Below are positions 51,066 through 60,835 of a DNA stretch of 64,000 nucleotides, piece by piece. Position numbers and translations under genes: made by a program. Every line of letters starts with the position of its first letter. Position 1 is the stretch's first letter. The notes beneath the pieces are model-generated. The model was not told where the DNA came from. It saw only the letters and a program-made list of their open reading frames with translations, and did no database searches. The DNA is from Prorocentrum cordatum (taxonomy: Eukaryota; Sar; Dinophyceae; Prorocentrales; Prorocentraceae): NCBI GenBank assembly GCA_963575745.1, contig CAUYUJ010002725.1, forward strand, positions 418,470 to 482,469. The letters are read 5' to 3'.

Positions 51066-51245
51066 TACAGTCGGGGCCCTGAAGAAGGAACCCTTTTCGT
51101 TGGGGAGGGGCTCCGCGTTCCTTAAGTGTTTCGCAGCTTGCCTCAGGCTTTCCTTATGTTTTCGATCGGAAATCGAAGTTTAACTCATGGAAAAAAGAGG
51201 CCTCGTTCCTTATTTAGGGTTCCTTAGGCCAAGGCCCCGACTGTA
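51066..51245. mobile_element. MITE with CAGTCGGGGCC ends, copy 2
   Basis: Full-length relative of 47258-47437: same ends, same 180-bp span including flanking TAs, same internal landmarks GGAACCCTTTTCGTTGGGGA and TTTTCGATCGGAAATCGAAG. The internal palindrome TTTCGATCGGAAATCGAA is shared. Confidence 0.8.
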
Positions 51246-51387
51246 CTCTCTTGTTATCAGAGCCCCCTTGCCCGTTCACAGTGGCAAGCGGAGGGTACGG
51301 CTGCGGAGAAGACAGAGACGAGGCGTGGAGGTGTGCTCAGGTAGTGCCCAGTGACAGAACCGAGGCGAGAGAGAGTCAACCCTTGTG

Positions 51388-51435
51388 CTCCTCCTCCTCC
51401 TCCTCCTCCTCCTCCTCCTCCTCCTCCTCCTCCTC

Positions 51436-51467
<32 letters not shown>

Positions 51468-51526
51468 TCCTCCTCCTCCTCCTCCTCCTCCTCCTCCTCC
51501 TCCTCCTCCTCCTCCTCCTCCTCCTG
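51388..51526 (-). repeat. Pure (CCT)n microsatellite
   Basis: About 140 bp, nearly perfect CTC repeat with one C-run interruption near 51460. It directly abuts the start of the Copia gag relic. Confidence 0.9.
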
Positions 51527-51539
51527 GCATGCTGGCAAA

Positions 51540-52570
51540 TGGTGACACCGAGGAGTTTGAAGAGAGGAACCCGAACGCCCGTACCATTGCCATCCAGACG
51601 ACCGGCCCAGGAGATTCCTGGGAATGGTGGGACTGGGACCAGTGGAGATGGAGTTCGAGCTGGGATTGGAGGACGGATGACGACGCCTGGGGACGGGACT
51701 CTAAGAGTATGTGGGCCCCAACGTGGGGTCGCTCCGAGCGAAGTCGTAAGTTTGGGCCTCCTCCGATTTGGTTGGGCCTCGAACATTTGGATCTGTACGC
51801 GAACAGCGTGCGGGCATGGTCGAACCGAACTGGGCACCAGCTGAATACGCAGGCGGACAGATTTGTCGAGCCTCTTCTTGTCGATCTTCAGGTAAAGGTC
51901 AAGCCAGTCTGGGCCTTCCTCAGTGATGAAAATGTAGCGGGATTCTTTCGCACCTGTGCGTGCTCAACGGGACAAGGCCGGGAAATCAAGATCGCATGTC
52001 GCACAATCATGTTCTCTTTGGTTACATGATCCAGCGGGGCGAGAGCATCACATATTTCCTACTGCGATGAGACGCTCAGCTGGCGGACGCCGCCACTCGA
52101 GGTTTGACGCTTCCCGACGCCATCCAGGCCGGGTATCTGGAGGAGGGGGCGAACCTGCCCGCTCATAATAATATTAATATGCGTACTCTGGCAGGAGGTC
52201 GTCGGGACGCAGCGCCCATTCGATCGGCATTGCTGTTACTTCAAGAAAAGCGAGTTATCCCAGCCAGCCCTGCGCCGGTGCCGACGACCTACCTCCATGA
52301 AGGATCGGTTCCAGAGTGTCCGCATCCTCCTCTGGAGGCCTCTTTCGAGGATGACGACGAGATCGGGCTGCCTGAGAAGGATGCCGCGGCCTTCCTGGCG
52401 GCGATCGAGGAGCAGGACCTGGACGAGAACGAGGCCAGGGAGGTGTTCGCGTCCGCGGTGGGGGAAAAGTACGGCAAAGAGAGGCGCAGGAACTGGACTA
52501 AATCTCGAGGGGAATATCAAAACATCGGGGCCACGAAGAGGATAAGGGAAGAACCCGCAGCGGTCCATCC
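51540..52570 (+). pseudogene. gag: Copia gag relic (second family)
   Basis: The first frame gives a W-rich start (SWEWWDWDQWRWSSSWDWR), then RKFGPPPIWLGLEHLDLYAN and ADRFVEPLLVDLQVKVKPVW. A second frame, separated by a shift near 51945 and containing a TGA near 52069, gives GYMIQRGESITYFLLR, LPDAIQAGYLEEGANLPAHN and NINMRTLAGGRRDAAPIRSA, then an acidic FEDDDEIGLPEKDAAAF. This is the capsid-like layout of Copia gag (PPxWxG..Y..S...W....; ES....F..R.A.L; L...A..LL..A.L......) known from dinoflagellate elements. No downstream pol was found, so it is a fragment. Confidence 0.65.
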
Positions 52571-53500
52571 CTTTTCGCGCGCACGCGCCAAACAGTTGCG
52601 CTCGAGCGGCCGCCGTGTTCGCGCGAACCGTGTTCGCGCGAACGGCGCACTCTCCTTCCCGAATCCTCCTCTTCTCCTCCCCCCTCCTCCCTGCCCCCTG
52701 CCCGCCCACCCTCGTCTCTCGTCCTGGCTCCTGGTCGCCCTCGTGCTGCTCCTCGCCGTCGCCCTCCCTCCCTCCCCCCCTGCCGCTCCCCTCCTCGCCC
52801 CGGCCCTCCTGCGGCGGCCGTGGCCGAGGCCCGGCGGCAGGGGCGGGGGCCCCCTCGCGGCCTCGGGGGCCGGGCGCGCCGCGGCGGCCGAGCGCGCGCG
52901 GCGGCCGAGAGCGCCTGCGCAGGGGCCGGGGGCGCCGCGGCCCGGGCCGCTCCGCGGGAGGAGGCCCGGCGAGGCTGGGGGCCCGCCCTCAAGGTGGCCC
53001 TTCAAATGTAGTTTGCCATGCCATAAGTGGCATGGCAGCCGCTCGCGTTCGTGTAAAACTTGTTGTTCTGGGGGCCCACCCGCCGCCGTTTGCGGCACGG
53101 TCCATGGGCCGCCCGCTGCGGCGCGGCCCCTGCCCGCCGAGGCCCAGGCAGCGCGGGGGCGGAGGCGCGCCGAGTGCCACCGCGGGGGCCTCGGCGCGGG
53201 CGCTGGCGCGCGCGGGGGTGCGACGGGCGCGGCGGCCCGTGCAGCGGGATCCTCGGTCTGCCCTGGCCGCTGCACGGTCGGGGCGGTGCTCGCCCACACG
53301 ACGACGCGGTGTCGGCGTCGCGTTCGTCCTTGCGCTCCCCCCGATCAGCGGCGCTCGCCTCTGCGCTGCAGAGCGGAAGGGCTGTTCGAGCACGAGGCAG
53401 TTTCTTGGCACGCGGCAGAGTATAACAGCCACGCGCAGTGGGGGGTTGGGGGAGGGGGAAAGGTTTCTTAGAAGCACGAGAGTGTTTCTTTATTGCTTGG
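52571..53500. other. Very GC-rich segment, no supported gene
   Basis: Long alanine/arginine/proline-rich frames exist in most phases on both strands, as expected from composition. One forward frame contains a signal-peptide-like LSSWLLVALVLLLAVALPPS at about 52718, but no start codon or conserved continuation was found. Confidence 0.4.
53014..53037. repeat. Perfect 10-bp hairpin TGCCATGCCA-TAAG-TGGCATGGCA
   Basis: Ten perfectly paired bases with a TAAG loop inside a GC-rich region of otherwise different composition. Confidence 0.8.
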
Positions 53501-53502
53501 GG

Positions 53503-53650
53503 CATGACGGGCGTCATGGCCCCCGCCCCCCCCTATGAAGTAACGCTCCCCCCCTCCACGGTGCGCTCTGGGCGCTGCCGCCGTGCGCATCGGGATCCGC
53601 ATAGGCGCATTGATGTTCGCATAGTAATCCACACAGGAGTGTGGTCCGCA

Positions 53651-53682
<32 letters not shown>

Positions 53683-54090
53683 TCGTCGCTCGTTGTTCGT
53701 CGCCCGTCGCTCGTCGCTCATCGTCGTCATGCGCGAGGACGCGGCTGGAACCTGTTTCTCCATTCTGGGCCGATGACGGCGATCATCTGGGGTGGGTGGG
53801 GGTGGAGGGGGCCGATGACGTCACGTTTCTGCAGCAGCAGCAGCATGTAGGTAAAGATCTGCGCCACAGCGCCTGTGTACACTACAGTCCTTGCGTGCAC
53901 CACAGCGCCTGTGTACACCGTACCGCCTATGTACATGTACACCGCAGCAGCCGCGTGCAACACAGCGCCAATGTAAGTCACAGCGCTTGCGGGCACCATA
54001 GCGCCTGTGTGCAACACAACGCTTCCGTACACCACATCACCTGTGGCGTTACGTCATATCCCCCCGCCCCCCCCATGACGACCGTCATCG
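53503..54090. mobile_element. Foldback element with mirrored C-run/G-run ends
   Basis: Left end ATGACGGGCGTCATGG, a C-run, then TATGAAGTAACGCT. Right end, reverse complemented, ATGACGGTCGTCATGG, a G-run, then TATGACGTAACGCC. The arms match on both sides of the homopolymer, but the homopolymer itself is C-rich in both genomic arms and so is not complementary. Body contains (GTC)n, a GATGACG-rich segment and a tandem array. No coding capacity. Confidence 0.65.
53862..54040 (+). repeat. 21-24 bp tandem repeat (CACAGCGCCTGTGTACAC)
   Basis: About eight degenerate units of ACCACAGCGCCTGTGTACAC. Lies inside the foldback element. Confidence 0.8.
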
Positions 54091-54780
54091 TCGAAAATCA
54101 TGAAACGCAATCCACCCTGCTTCCTAGAAGGCGCGGGCCTTCTCTACAGATGTAGGGCTGGCGCATTCTAAGAAGCAGCCTCCTGCCAAGAAGCCTCCCC
54201 CCCTCCCCCTACCCTCTGCTGTGCGCCGCCAGAGTCGTAATCGCGCTGGCTCGGGGTAATCTCGTCGTCCCTTGCGCTGGCGCTGCTCGGGGACGCGAGC
54301 ACTTCAGGCCCCGCACCTGGCGGCCCTTTTTGCCCGGTGAGCGCCTCCACGAGGATCTTGCCGGCCGCTCTGGCACGTTCAGGGAGCCCTTGCGTCGTGC
54401 CTGCAGGGTGAACCGGTCGCAGGTCTGTGTGCATCGAGTGCAAAGCACCGTGGCCGCCGCCTGCGAGAGCGAGCGGCCTTGTTCGACCCAGCTCCTCAGT
54501 CGGACGGTCTGCGCTGTCAGGTCGGCAATCCAGAAGACGTCTGTGGCGCCGGGGCTGCACTGAAGATTGACCTCAGAGAGGGCAGCGGTTATCTGGGCAC
54601 CAATTCGCAGCTTGCCCGCTGTGTAGCGTGTAGCATGAATTCCACGGTCCTGCAGAATAGCAACGATACACGGTGTCCCACTAACGCTATATTGCGAAGG
54701 CCTGACGGCCGGTGCCGCCGACCCTGAAGAGGACCACGACTTCGGCGACGAAGTGGGGCGGAGACGGCGGAGGCCGTAGA
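54091..54780. other. Spacer with no supported gene
   Basis: A minus-strand frame of 130 codons and a plus-strand frame of 77 codons overlap and neither contains a recognisable domain. No evidence for a gene. Confidence 0.35.
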
Positions 54781-54782
54781 AG

Positions 54783-55250
54783 ATGAGGAGGAGGAGGAGG
54801 AGGAGAAGCAGGAGGAGGAGGAGGAGGGGGAGGGGGAGGAGGAGGCGGAGGAGGAGGAGGAGGAGGAGGAGGAGGTATGAGGAGGAGGAGGAGTAGGGAG
54901 GAGGGAGGGAGAGGAGGGGAGGAGAGCGTGTTAGATGGAGGTTGAAGCAGATGGGGAGGAGGGGGGGAGGGGGGAGGAGGAGGTAGAGGAGGAATGATTA
55001 GGAGGGGATAGGTGGAGGGGGAGGGGAGGATGAGTAGGAAGGAAGGTGGCGGGAGAAGGAGGAGTTGGAGGAGGAGGAGGAGGAGCAGGAGGGTGGCCGA
55101 AGAGAGGGCTCTGGCGGCGCCAGAAAGCCTCGATCCTCGAGCCTGGGTTTCGGAGTCCGCAGAGTGAGCAGGAGGAAGAGGAGGAAAATGAGGGGGAGGA
55201 AGAGGAGGAGGAGGAGGAGGAGGAGAAGGGGGAGGGGGAGTTGTTCTACA
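54783..55250 (+). repeat. GGA polypurine tract
   Basis: Interrupted GAGGAGGA tract in two blocks, with unique sequence at about 55100-55165. The region after it (55280-55450) carries repeated GATAAACCGATCAACC and its complement (TTTATCGGTTGATCGG), an inverted repeat. Confidence 0.8.
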
Positions 55251-55489
55251 TGTTCAGTCTTTCATGGATTGCAGCCGCAGGACACGAACATAAAACCGAT
55301 AATCCGATAAACCGATCAACCGATCAACCACTAAACCGACTCGTCGCATGCGTGCCCGAATCTCAGCACAGCTTGGCTTTATCAGTTTATCTGTTTATCG
55401 GTATATCGGATGTTTCAGTTTATCGGTTGATCGGTTTTTCGGTTTATCGGCCCAGCGTTGTCGTGGTTGTCCAATGGGTAATCCTTCGA

Positions 55490-55723
55490 AATTCTCTCTC
55501 CTCTTCCTCCTAGTCCTCCCCTTCCTCTTCCTCCTAGTCCTCCTCCGCCTCCGCCTCCTCCTCCTCCTCCTCCTCCCTCTTCCTCCTCCCCCCTCCTCCG
55601 TTCCGATCCTCCCTCCCTCCCTCCCTCTCCTCCCTCTCCTCCCTCCCTCCCTCACTGGCCCCGACGCCCATGGTTCTCCTAGTCCTCCCTCCCCCTCTTC
55701 CTCCTAGTCTCCTCCGCCTCCCC
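55490..55723 (-). repeat. CCT polypyrimidine tract running into the gap
   Basis: CTTCCTCCTAGTCCTCC repeats and CCCTCC runs, cut by the N block. Confidence 0.85.
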
Positions 55724-55823
55724 NNNNNNNNNNNNNNNNNNNNNNNNNNNNNNNNNNNNNNNNNNNNNNNNNNNNNNNNNNNNNNNNNNNNNNNNNNNNN
55801 NNNNNNNNNNNNNNNNNNNNNNN
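55724..55823. other. Assembly gap (100 N)
   Basis: Exactly 100 N, a conventional placeholder for a gap of unknown size, with pyrimidine-rich sequence on both sides. Confidence 0.95.
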
Positions 55824-55861
55824 CTCCTCATCCTGCTGCTCCTCCCCCTGCTCCTCCTCCT

Positions 55862-56010
55862 TTTCATCATCATCATCGTCGTCGTCCTCATCTTTAAGAT
55901 CATCATCATCAGCATCACCATCATCAACATCATCATCATCAAAAGCATCATCATCATCAGCATCATCATCATCATCAACATCATCATCATCATCATCACC
56001 ATCCGTTTCT
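55862..56010 (+). repeat. ATC trinucleotide repeat
   Basis: ATCATCATC with AACATC and AGCATC interruptions. A shorter version, at 60836-60893, precedes the second copy of the duplicated gene. Confidence 0.85.
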
Positions 56011-56376
56011 GCTGTGGCGTAAGCTGCGTGGTAGCCCTAGCTGCGGCGAAAGCTGCAGATCCCGAATCCGTTTGCGCGGCGGGAGCTGTGGTAGTTGGGC
56101 GGCGAGAGCTGACCGCGACACTCGCGCAGTGGAGCAGCGGGAGTGGATTCATTGGTGGCTGCCTCGCGACGGCGAGGGCCTTCCCTGTCCCAGCTCCGCG
56201 CCCCCCCCCCCCCGGCGAGAGGGCGGGTATTATGGGAAGCGAAATCTGGCGGGGCATTTTTGGCGAGGGCCCAGACGCCGAGCGTCCTCGGGAAGACGGG
56301 GATGAGGGGCCCCTCGTCCTCCGCCTCAGCACCAGGGGCCCGAGCAGCGTAGTGTCATTTTTTGGCTCCTGGTTCC

Positions 56377-57351
56377 ATGCAGGGCGACGGCGCGGCAGCC
56401 TCAGCTGACATTCAGGCGAGAGTGGCTGGCGTCACCAGTCGGGCGGGGCCATATGCACTAGTAGATTGGATCGTGTCGGACTTGACTACAAATCTCTTGG
56501 AACAGCATAATGGGCCAGCGTTGGGACAGCTTGGCGCCACGATATTGCCTCTCAACAGTTTCGAGTTGCACGACGTCGATGTGGTCCAAGAGAAGCCGGC
56601 TCTTCTGATCCATGGGTGCGTGTGGCCGCCGGTCGAGTGTTTTGCACACCTCGAGCAGCTGATGACTAAGTACTCGGGCAGACAACCAACTCACACGGAG
56701 AGGTGCCGCTTCTACGAAACGTTAGTCTTCGAAGCGATTGCAGGTCAAGTTCCTGGAGGTACGGTTGTCAGCATATGTCGGCAGTCTGAGCATATCGTAC
56801 CAGGAGCCACGCCGGCGGTGCTGGCGACGCTCGGCCACCTTCCAGGCTATCAGCCAATGAGATCACATTTGGGACCCAACGGGGGGCTTCAGCCGTTACA
56901 GGACGGTGACGCTCTTGTGGCACGAGTGTCGACTACAGGACCAATCGACCCGCAGGCTTACATGGGCAGGCGCGGGAACCTCGACCTAGTCGACATGTGC
57001 ACCATGGCATCGACCAACAACATGCGCGTCATTTTCCTTGGCGAACTCAACGGGGGGCTCAGCATGGGTTGCGCGATGGGCATGCTGTACAACCAGTTCC
57101 AGCCTACGCCGATGAAGGACTGGACTAAGCCAGCTCGGGTGCTCAGAGTACTCGGGGGGTACGTGGGCACGTATGAGGACTTCGTCGAACACGAAATCTG
57201 GTTGGGCATTTCGTCGCCCGCATGTGGTGCGAAAGCCAGGGCATGGCGGCGGGCATTTGGTGTGATAGCCAGGCTGCGTGGGTCACCCACCCCGGGTCCA
57301 CGTCTCATCTCTCCGATATTCTGGGATCCGATATTCTTTGAGTTGAAGTAA
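56377..57351 (+). CDS. Uncharacterised 324-residue protein, copy 1
   Basis: Intact frame from the ATG at 56377 (MQGDGAAASADIQARV) to TAA at 57349. The frame is open further upstream through TTG at 56362. Distinct blocks: ALVDWIVSDLTTNLLEQHNG, FELHDVDVVQEKPALLIHGC, ETLVFEAIAGQVPGGTVVSI, ANNMRVIFLGELNGG-like segment, KDWTKPARVLRVLGGYVG. No transmembrane segment or known catalytic motif recognised. Relative to copy 2 I count about nine or ten amino-acid changes and six silent ones, weak constraint but no stop or shift in either. The last 50 codons begin with EIWLGIS, which belongs to a dispersed repeat (AAATCTGGCGGGGCA family), so the true C-terminus may be created by a repeat or lie in another exon. 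Confidence 0.6.
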   Translation: MQGDGAAASADIQARVAGVTSRAGPYALVDWIVSDLTTNLLEQHNGPALGQLGATILPLNSFELHDVDVVQEKPALLIHGCVWPPVECFAHLEQLMTKYSGRQPTHTERCRFYETLVFEAIAGQVPGGTVVSICRQSEHIVPGATPAVLATLGHLPGYQPMRSHLGPNGGLQPLQDGDALVARVSTTGPIDPQAYMGRRGNLDLVDMCTMASTNNMRVIFLGELNGGLSMGCAMGMLYNQFQPTPMKDWTKPARVLRVLGGYVGTYEDFVEHEIWLGISSPACGAKARAWRRAFGVIARLRGSPTPGPRLISPIFWDPIFFELK

Positions 57352-58035
57352 TCTGGCCACCATCGCCTGAGCCATCCTCGCACTTGCTTCCCGCCGAAAT
57401 TTGCCCCGCCAGATTTTGCCTCCCGCGCGGCTGCCGCCGTCGCCATCAGTATCATCAGCATGACCTTCCTCATCCTCATCCTGAGACATCCTCGTCACGC
57501 TGACCTCTGATATTCTTCCCTGCCCAAAATTGTGCTGGCCAGTTCCGCCCGCGCAAAAACTCGCAGCGTTGACCTGAGATGCGCCCTGCCTTCACGTAGT
57601 CTGGCCCCCGATCTTCCCCGAGATGCGGTGTTCAGGCCACTTGCGCCTGAGGCGCCCTCGCACCTCTGACTTCGGAGGTGCCCTGCCCCATGGCGGTCCG
57701 GCCACTGTCGCCTGCGACATCCTCGAAACAGTGGCTTCCGAGACGCGTAGAGCTGACCTGTCCAGGCCACTTTCGCATGAGACATCCTCATAACTCTCGG
57801 TCTCCCGCCGCAAGATCACCTGGCAGAAGCCTCCCGGGTGATCCTTAACTGCGCCCCTCCGGCGGCCCTGTTGAAGCTGTCCTGGAGCCGTCCTGGCCCT
57901 CTCCGATGGCCCTAGGGAAAGCTTAAGAGAGCCCCAAGACGACCGTAGAGGGATCTCTGGGTTCTGATTGAGCCTTCTGGGATCCTTCCCAGGGCTTCGC
58001 GACAGCTCCAAGGGCACTCACTCAGAGGCCCTCGT
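57352..58035 (+). repeat. 58-65 bp tandem repeats with GCCACTxTCGCCTGxGACxxC core
   Basis: About ten degenerate units containing GGCCACTTTCGCCTGAGACA, TCCTCGCA, GCTGACCTCTGATAT and CCTGCCCCA. Preceded by a dispersed block CCGAAATTTGCCCCGCCAGA. Same arrays at 60205-60700 and 62225-62700. Confidence 0.75.
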
Positions 58036-58053
58036 GGAGTGTTGTTGTTGCGG

Positions 58054-58065
58054 TCTTGGCTCAAG
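58054..58065 (+). other. Possible spliced-leader relic upstream of hydrolase copy 1
   Basis: TCTTGGCTCAAG matches 11 of the last 12 bases of the dinoflagellate spliced leader (ending TTTTGGCTCAAG). The upstream part of the leader is not preserved. A relic here would mean the locus derives from a reverse-transcribed, trans-spliced mRNA. Confidence 0.45.
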
Positions 58066-58589
58066 CAGTTTCGCTGGGCGGCCGCGCGGACGCGCCGCCG
58101 CGCGAGCGCGCCCCCTATCGGGCACCCGCCGCCGCACCTAGCACGCGCTGCGTCGCAGCGCGGGCCGAGGCCCCCAGGCGGCCCCCCGCCGCCGCACCTG
58201 TTGCGGGCGCCACCCGCAGCACCATCGAGGTCTCGATCCCCAGGGGAAGGCCAGCCCGAGAGGGGCCTGAGCCGAGTGGAGAGCAGGGCCCGACCACGCC
58301 CCAGCCAAGGAAGGGGAGCGGCCTCGGCAGCGCGGGGCCCTCCGCCCCAGCCGAGCAGCAGGCCCCGCCCCAGCCGAGCAGCAGGCCTCGGCAGCGCGGG
58401 GCCCTCTGCCCGGGCCGAGCAGCACCAGGGCGAGGGAGGAGGCGGCGAGTCGACACCACCGAGCCCCCGCGCGAGCGACCTGGACCTCGAGGACGAGGCG
58501 GGACCGCAGGCGGCGGCGCAGCCTTATCCGAGCGCTGCGTCGCCGCGCGGGCCGACACCCCCAGGCGGCCCCCCGCCGGCTTTCTCCAG

Positions 58590-59639
58590 GGCCCCATCGT
58601 TTGGCGGTGTCCAGCGACGGGCGAGGAGTTGCGCTACTTCGCCGCCAGGGTGGCGCCCTCCAGTTGCGGGGTTGACGCGGATGAGCCGCCTGAGAACGGG
58701 CCGCTCGAGGAGGAGCCGCCGTTGCTCTACCTCGCCGGCCTCGGGGGCGAGGGCGGCGACGCGAGAGCGCCGTTCGCCGGGAAGCTCAAGGCCACGATGA
58801 GCTGGGGACTGCCGCCGTTTCGGTTCCTCGCGCCACTGCGGCCGCGAGACCGGCTGTGGATCCTGGATCGAAACGACGCTGCGCGCGGCTTCCTCGGGGA
58901 TCTAGTGCCCGGGAGCGTGGACCTGCTCGCGGACTTCGTTGAGAGCTCCGCCGACGGCGGGCCCGTCGTCGCGCTCGGCTTTTCCGCCGGCGCTTACTGC
59001 ATCACGGAGCTCCTGGCGCGCGGGCGGCCGCGCATGGAGGCGGTGGCCTTGGGGGGTCTCCACGGCCATGGGCAGCCCTATTTGGCTGGAGTTCCGGCGT
59101 GCACGGACCCAGTCGGGAAGTTCCAGGATTACCTGGACCGCCTGGATGAGCACCCAGGAGTGCCAGGTGGCATCTGGGCCGCGCACGCCGAGGACGACGA
59201 CCAGTGCCCGAGGCGGTGCGCCGAGGAGGCGCTGGAGGCATTGGAGGCCCGGAATGCGCAGCAGGGCTTCCCGCGGGCGCAGTGCACGTTGCTGCCGCCG
59301 GGCATCCCGCGGGCGCAGTGCGAGAACAGCGCGCTCTGGCGAAGGGAGCTGCTCCGCGCGCTGCTGCGCGCGGCCCGCGAGCGCGGCAGCGAAGGCGCCG
59401 AGCAAGTGCTGGACGAGGTTGCTGGCGGCGCGGCCGGCGCGCCTGGCGCCGCGCGCATCTGGCTGCCGTGCGACGCCGACGCGGCCGGCGACGCGGCCTC
59501 CCAGGAGCTCCTCGCGAAGCTCCGCGAGGAGGCGGCGACGCGCCGACGCAACCGGGGCAAGAAGCTTCGGAAGGACGCGTCGGCGCGCCGACGTGGCCAG
59601 CCGACGCGCGCGGAGAGGCGGGCGCATCTGCAGGGGTAG
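58590..59639 (+). CDS. Alpha/beta-hydrolase-like protein, copy 1
   Basis: The frame is open from TTG at 58056 to TAG at 59637, but the first in-frame ATG is at 58797, inside the domain. The upstream P/A/R-rich part carries out-of-frame indels between the two copies, so it is probably leader or intron; TTTCTCCAG just before 58589 could be a 3' splice site. Domain: LLYLAGLGGEGG (strand and oxyanion turn), LWILDRNDAARG, then VVALGFSAGAYCITELLARG with the nucleophile elbow G-F-S-A-G (Ser at 58983-58985), and GIWAAHAEDDDQCP, a plausible acid region. No convincing catalytic His is seen where GH..W usually falls; PRAQC is instead repeated twice. C-terminus is lysine/arginine-rich. Substrate unknown. 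Confidence 0.6.
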   Translation, partial: GPIVWRCPATGEELRYFAARVAPSSCGVDADEPPENGPLEEEPPLLYLAGLGGEGGDARAPFAGKLKATMSWGLPPFRFLAPLRPRDRLWILDRNDAARGFLGDLVPGSVDLLADFVESSADGGPVVALGFSAGAYCITELLARGRPRMEAVALGGLHGHGQPYLAGVPACTDPVGKFQDYLDRLDEHPGVPGGIWAAHAEDDDQCPRRCAEEALEALEARNAQQGFPRAQCTLLPPGIPRAQCENSALWRRELLRALLRAARERGSEGAEQVLDEVAGGAAGAPGAARIWLPCDADAAGDAASQELLAKLREEAATRRRNRGKKLRKDASARRRGQPTRAERRAHLQG

Positions 59640-60835
59640 TGTCGCGCCCTATCAAATATGACGCGCGTCACTCCCTGCCATCGTCGCCGTCGCCGTCGAG
59701 GACGCACGTGGATGACTTGGAGGGGGGTGACGAGGGAGAGGAGAGAGTGGTCGCTGGTGGGGGGTGGCCAGAGGGGTGGCCAGAGGAGAGAGTGGTCGGT
59801 GGTGCCAGCCGTCCTGCGATATATTCGCCCCCAGCCAACCTCTGGCATGTTTGTCCCCGGCCGTCCTGTGGTATATTTGCCCCCTGCCGACCTGCGATTT
59901 GCAGATGCTCCGCGCGCAGGCGGTCTTGCGGGAAGCGAAATCTGGCAGGGCACTTCGGGCTAGGATGTTGTCGGTTTCTACCGTGCTTGGGGCGGGGTGG
60001 GGGGGGGTTCCTTTCTCCCCCTCCCCCTCCTTCTTTGCGCTTTAGGGGTTTCGCATTTCCCTTCTCCTCCTCCCCTTTCCTCCTTCTCCCTCCCCTCTCG
60101 CGGAGCCTTGTCGGGGCTCTGCTCCTCGTGGAGTCTTGTCGAGGCTCTGCTCCTGGAGCCGATCGCCGTCCGTCCTTTCGTGCAACGTGATCCAGACCGA
60201 CGCAAAATGGCGCGCCAGATTTTGCCCCCCACCGAAATTTGCCCCGCCAGATTCTGCCTCCCGCGCGGCTGCCGCCATCGCCATCATTATCATCGGCATG
60301 ACCTTCCTCTTCCTCATCTTGAGACATCCTCGCAACGCTGACCTCTGATATGCCCTGCCCCAAATTGTGCTGGCCATTTCCGCCCGCGCAAAAACTCGCC
60401 TCGTTCGCCTGGGGGGGATGTGCCCAGCCTTAAAATAGTCTGACCCCCGATCTGCCCCGAGATGCGATGTTCAGACAACTTTCGCCTGGGGCGCCCTCGC
60501 ACTTCTGACTTCGGAGGTGCCCTACCCCATGGCGGTCCGACCACTTTCGCCTGCGACATCCTCGCAACAGCGGCTTCCGAGACGCCTATGGCTGACCTCT
60601 TCAGGCCGCTTTCGTCTGAGACAACGACCTCGCACATGCCCTGCCCCAAGTTGGTTCGGCCACTGTCGCCTGAGACCCTCGCAGGCCCTGCACTACCCGC
60701 GCAAAGCATCGCGCGCGGCGGGAGATGCTCGGACCCCTGCGGGACTCCGCCCGCGCCAGAGACTCAGGCTGATCAGGCGGAGCCGCCCCAGAGCGGGGTG
60801 CGCTGTCCGCGCCAGAGCCAAGCGCAGAACTCATC
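59640..60835. repeat. Spacer between duplicated units, repeat-rich
   Basis: Contains 35-40 bp tandem units with GATATATTCGCCCCC/GGTATATTTGCCCCC (59815-59890), GCGAAATCTGGCAGGGCA (59936), a 30-bp tandem GGAGxCTTGTCGxGGCTCTG (60110-60160), CCGAAATTTGCCCCGCCAGA (60230) and the GCCACTTTCGCCTGAGAC arrays. No gene supported. Confidence 0.6.

Noticed and set aside
52104-53471. A 455-residue plus-strand frame as one gene
   Set aside because: The first 150 codons are Copia gag; the rest is GC-rich sequence open in most phases on both strands.
58056-58589. N-terminal 178 codons of the hydrolase frame
   Set aside because: No ATG, low-complexity A/P/R composition, and out-of-frame indels between the tandem copies; kept out of the CDS.
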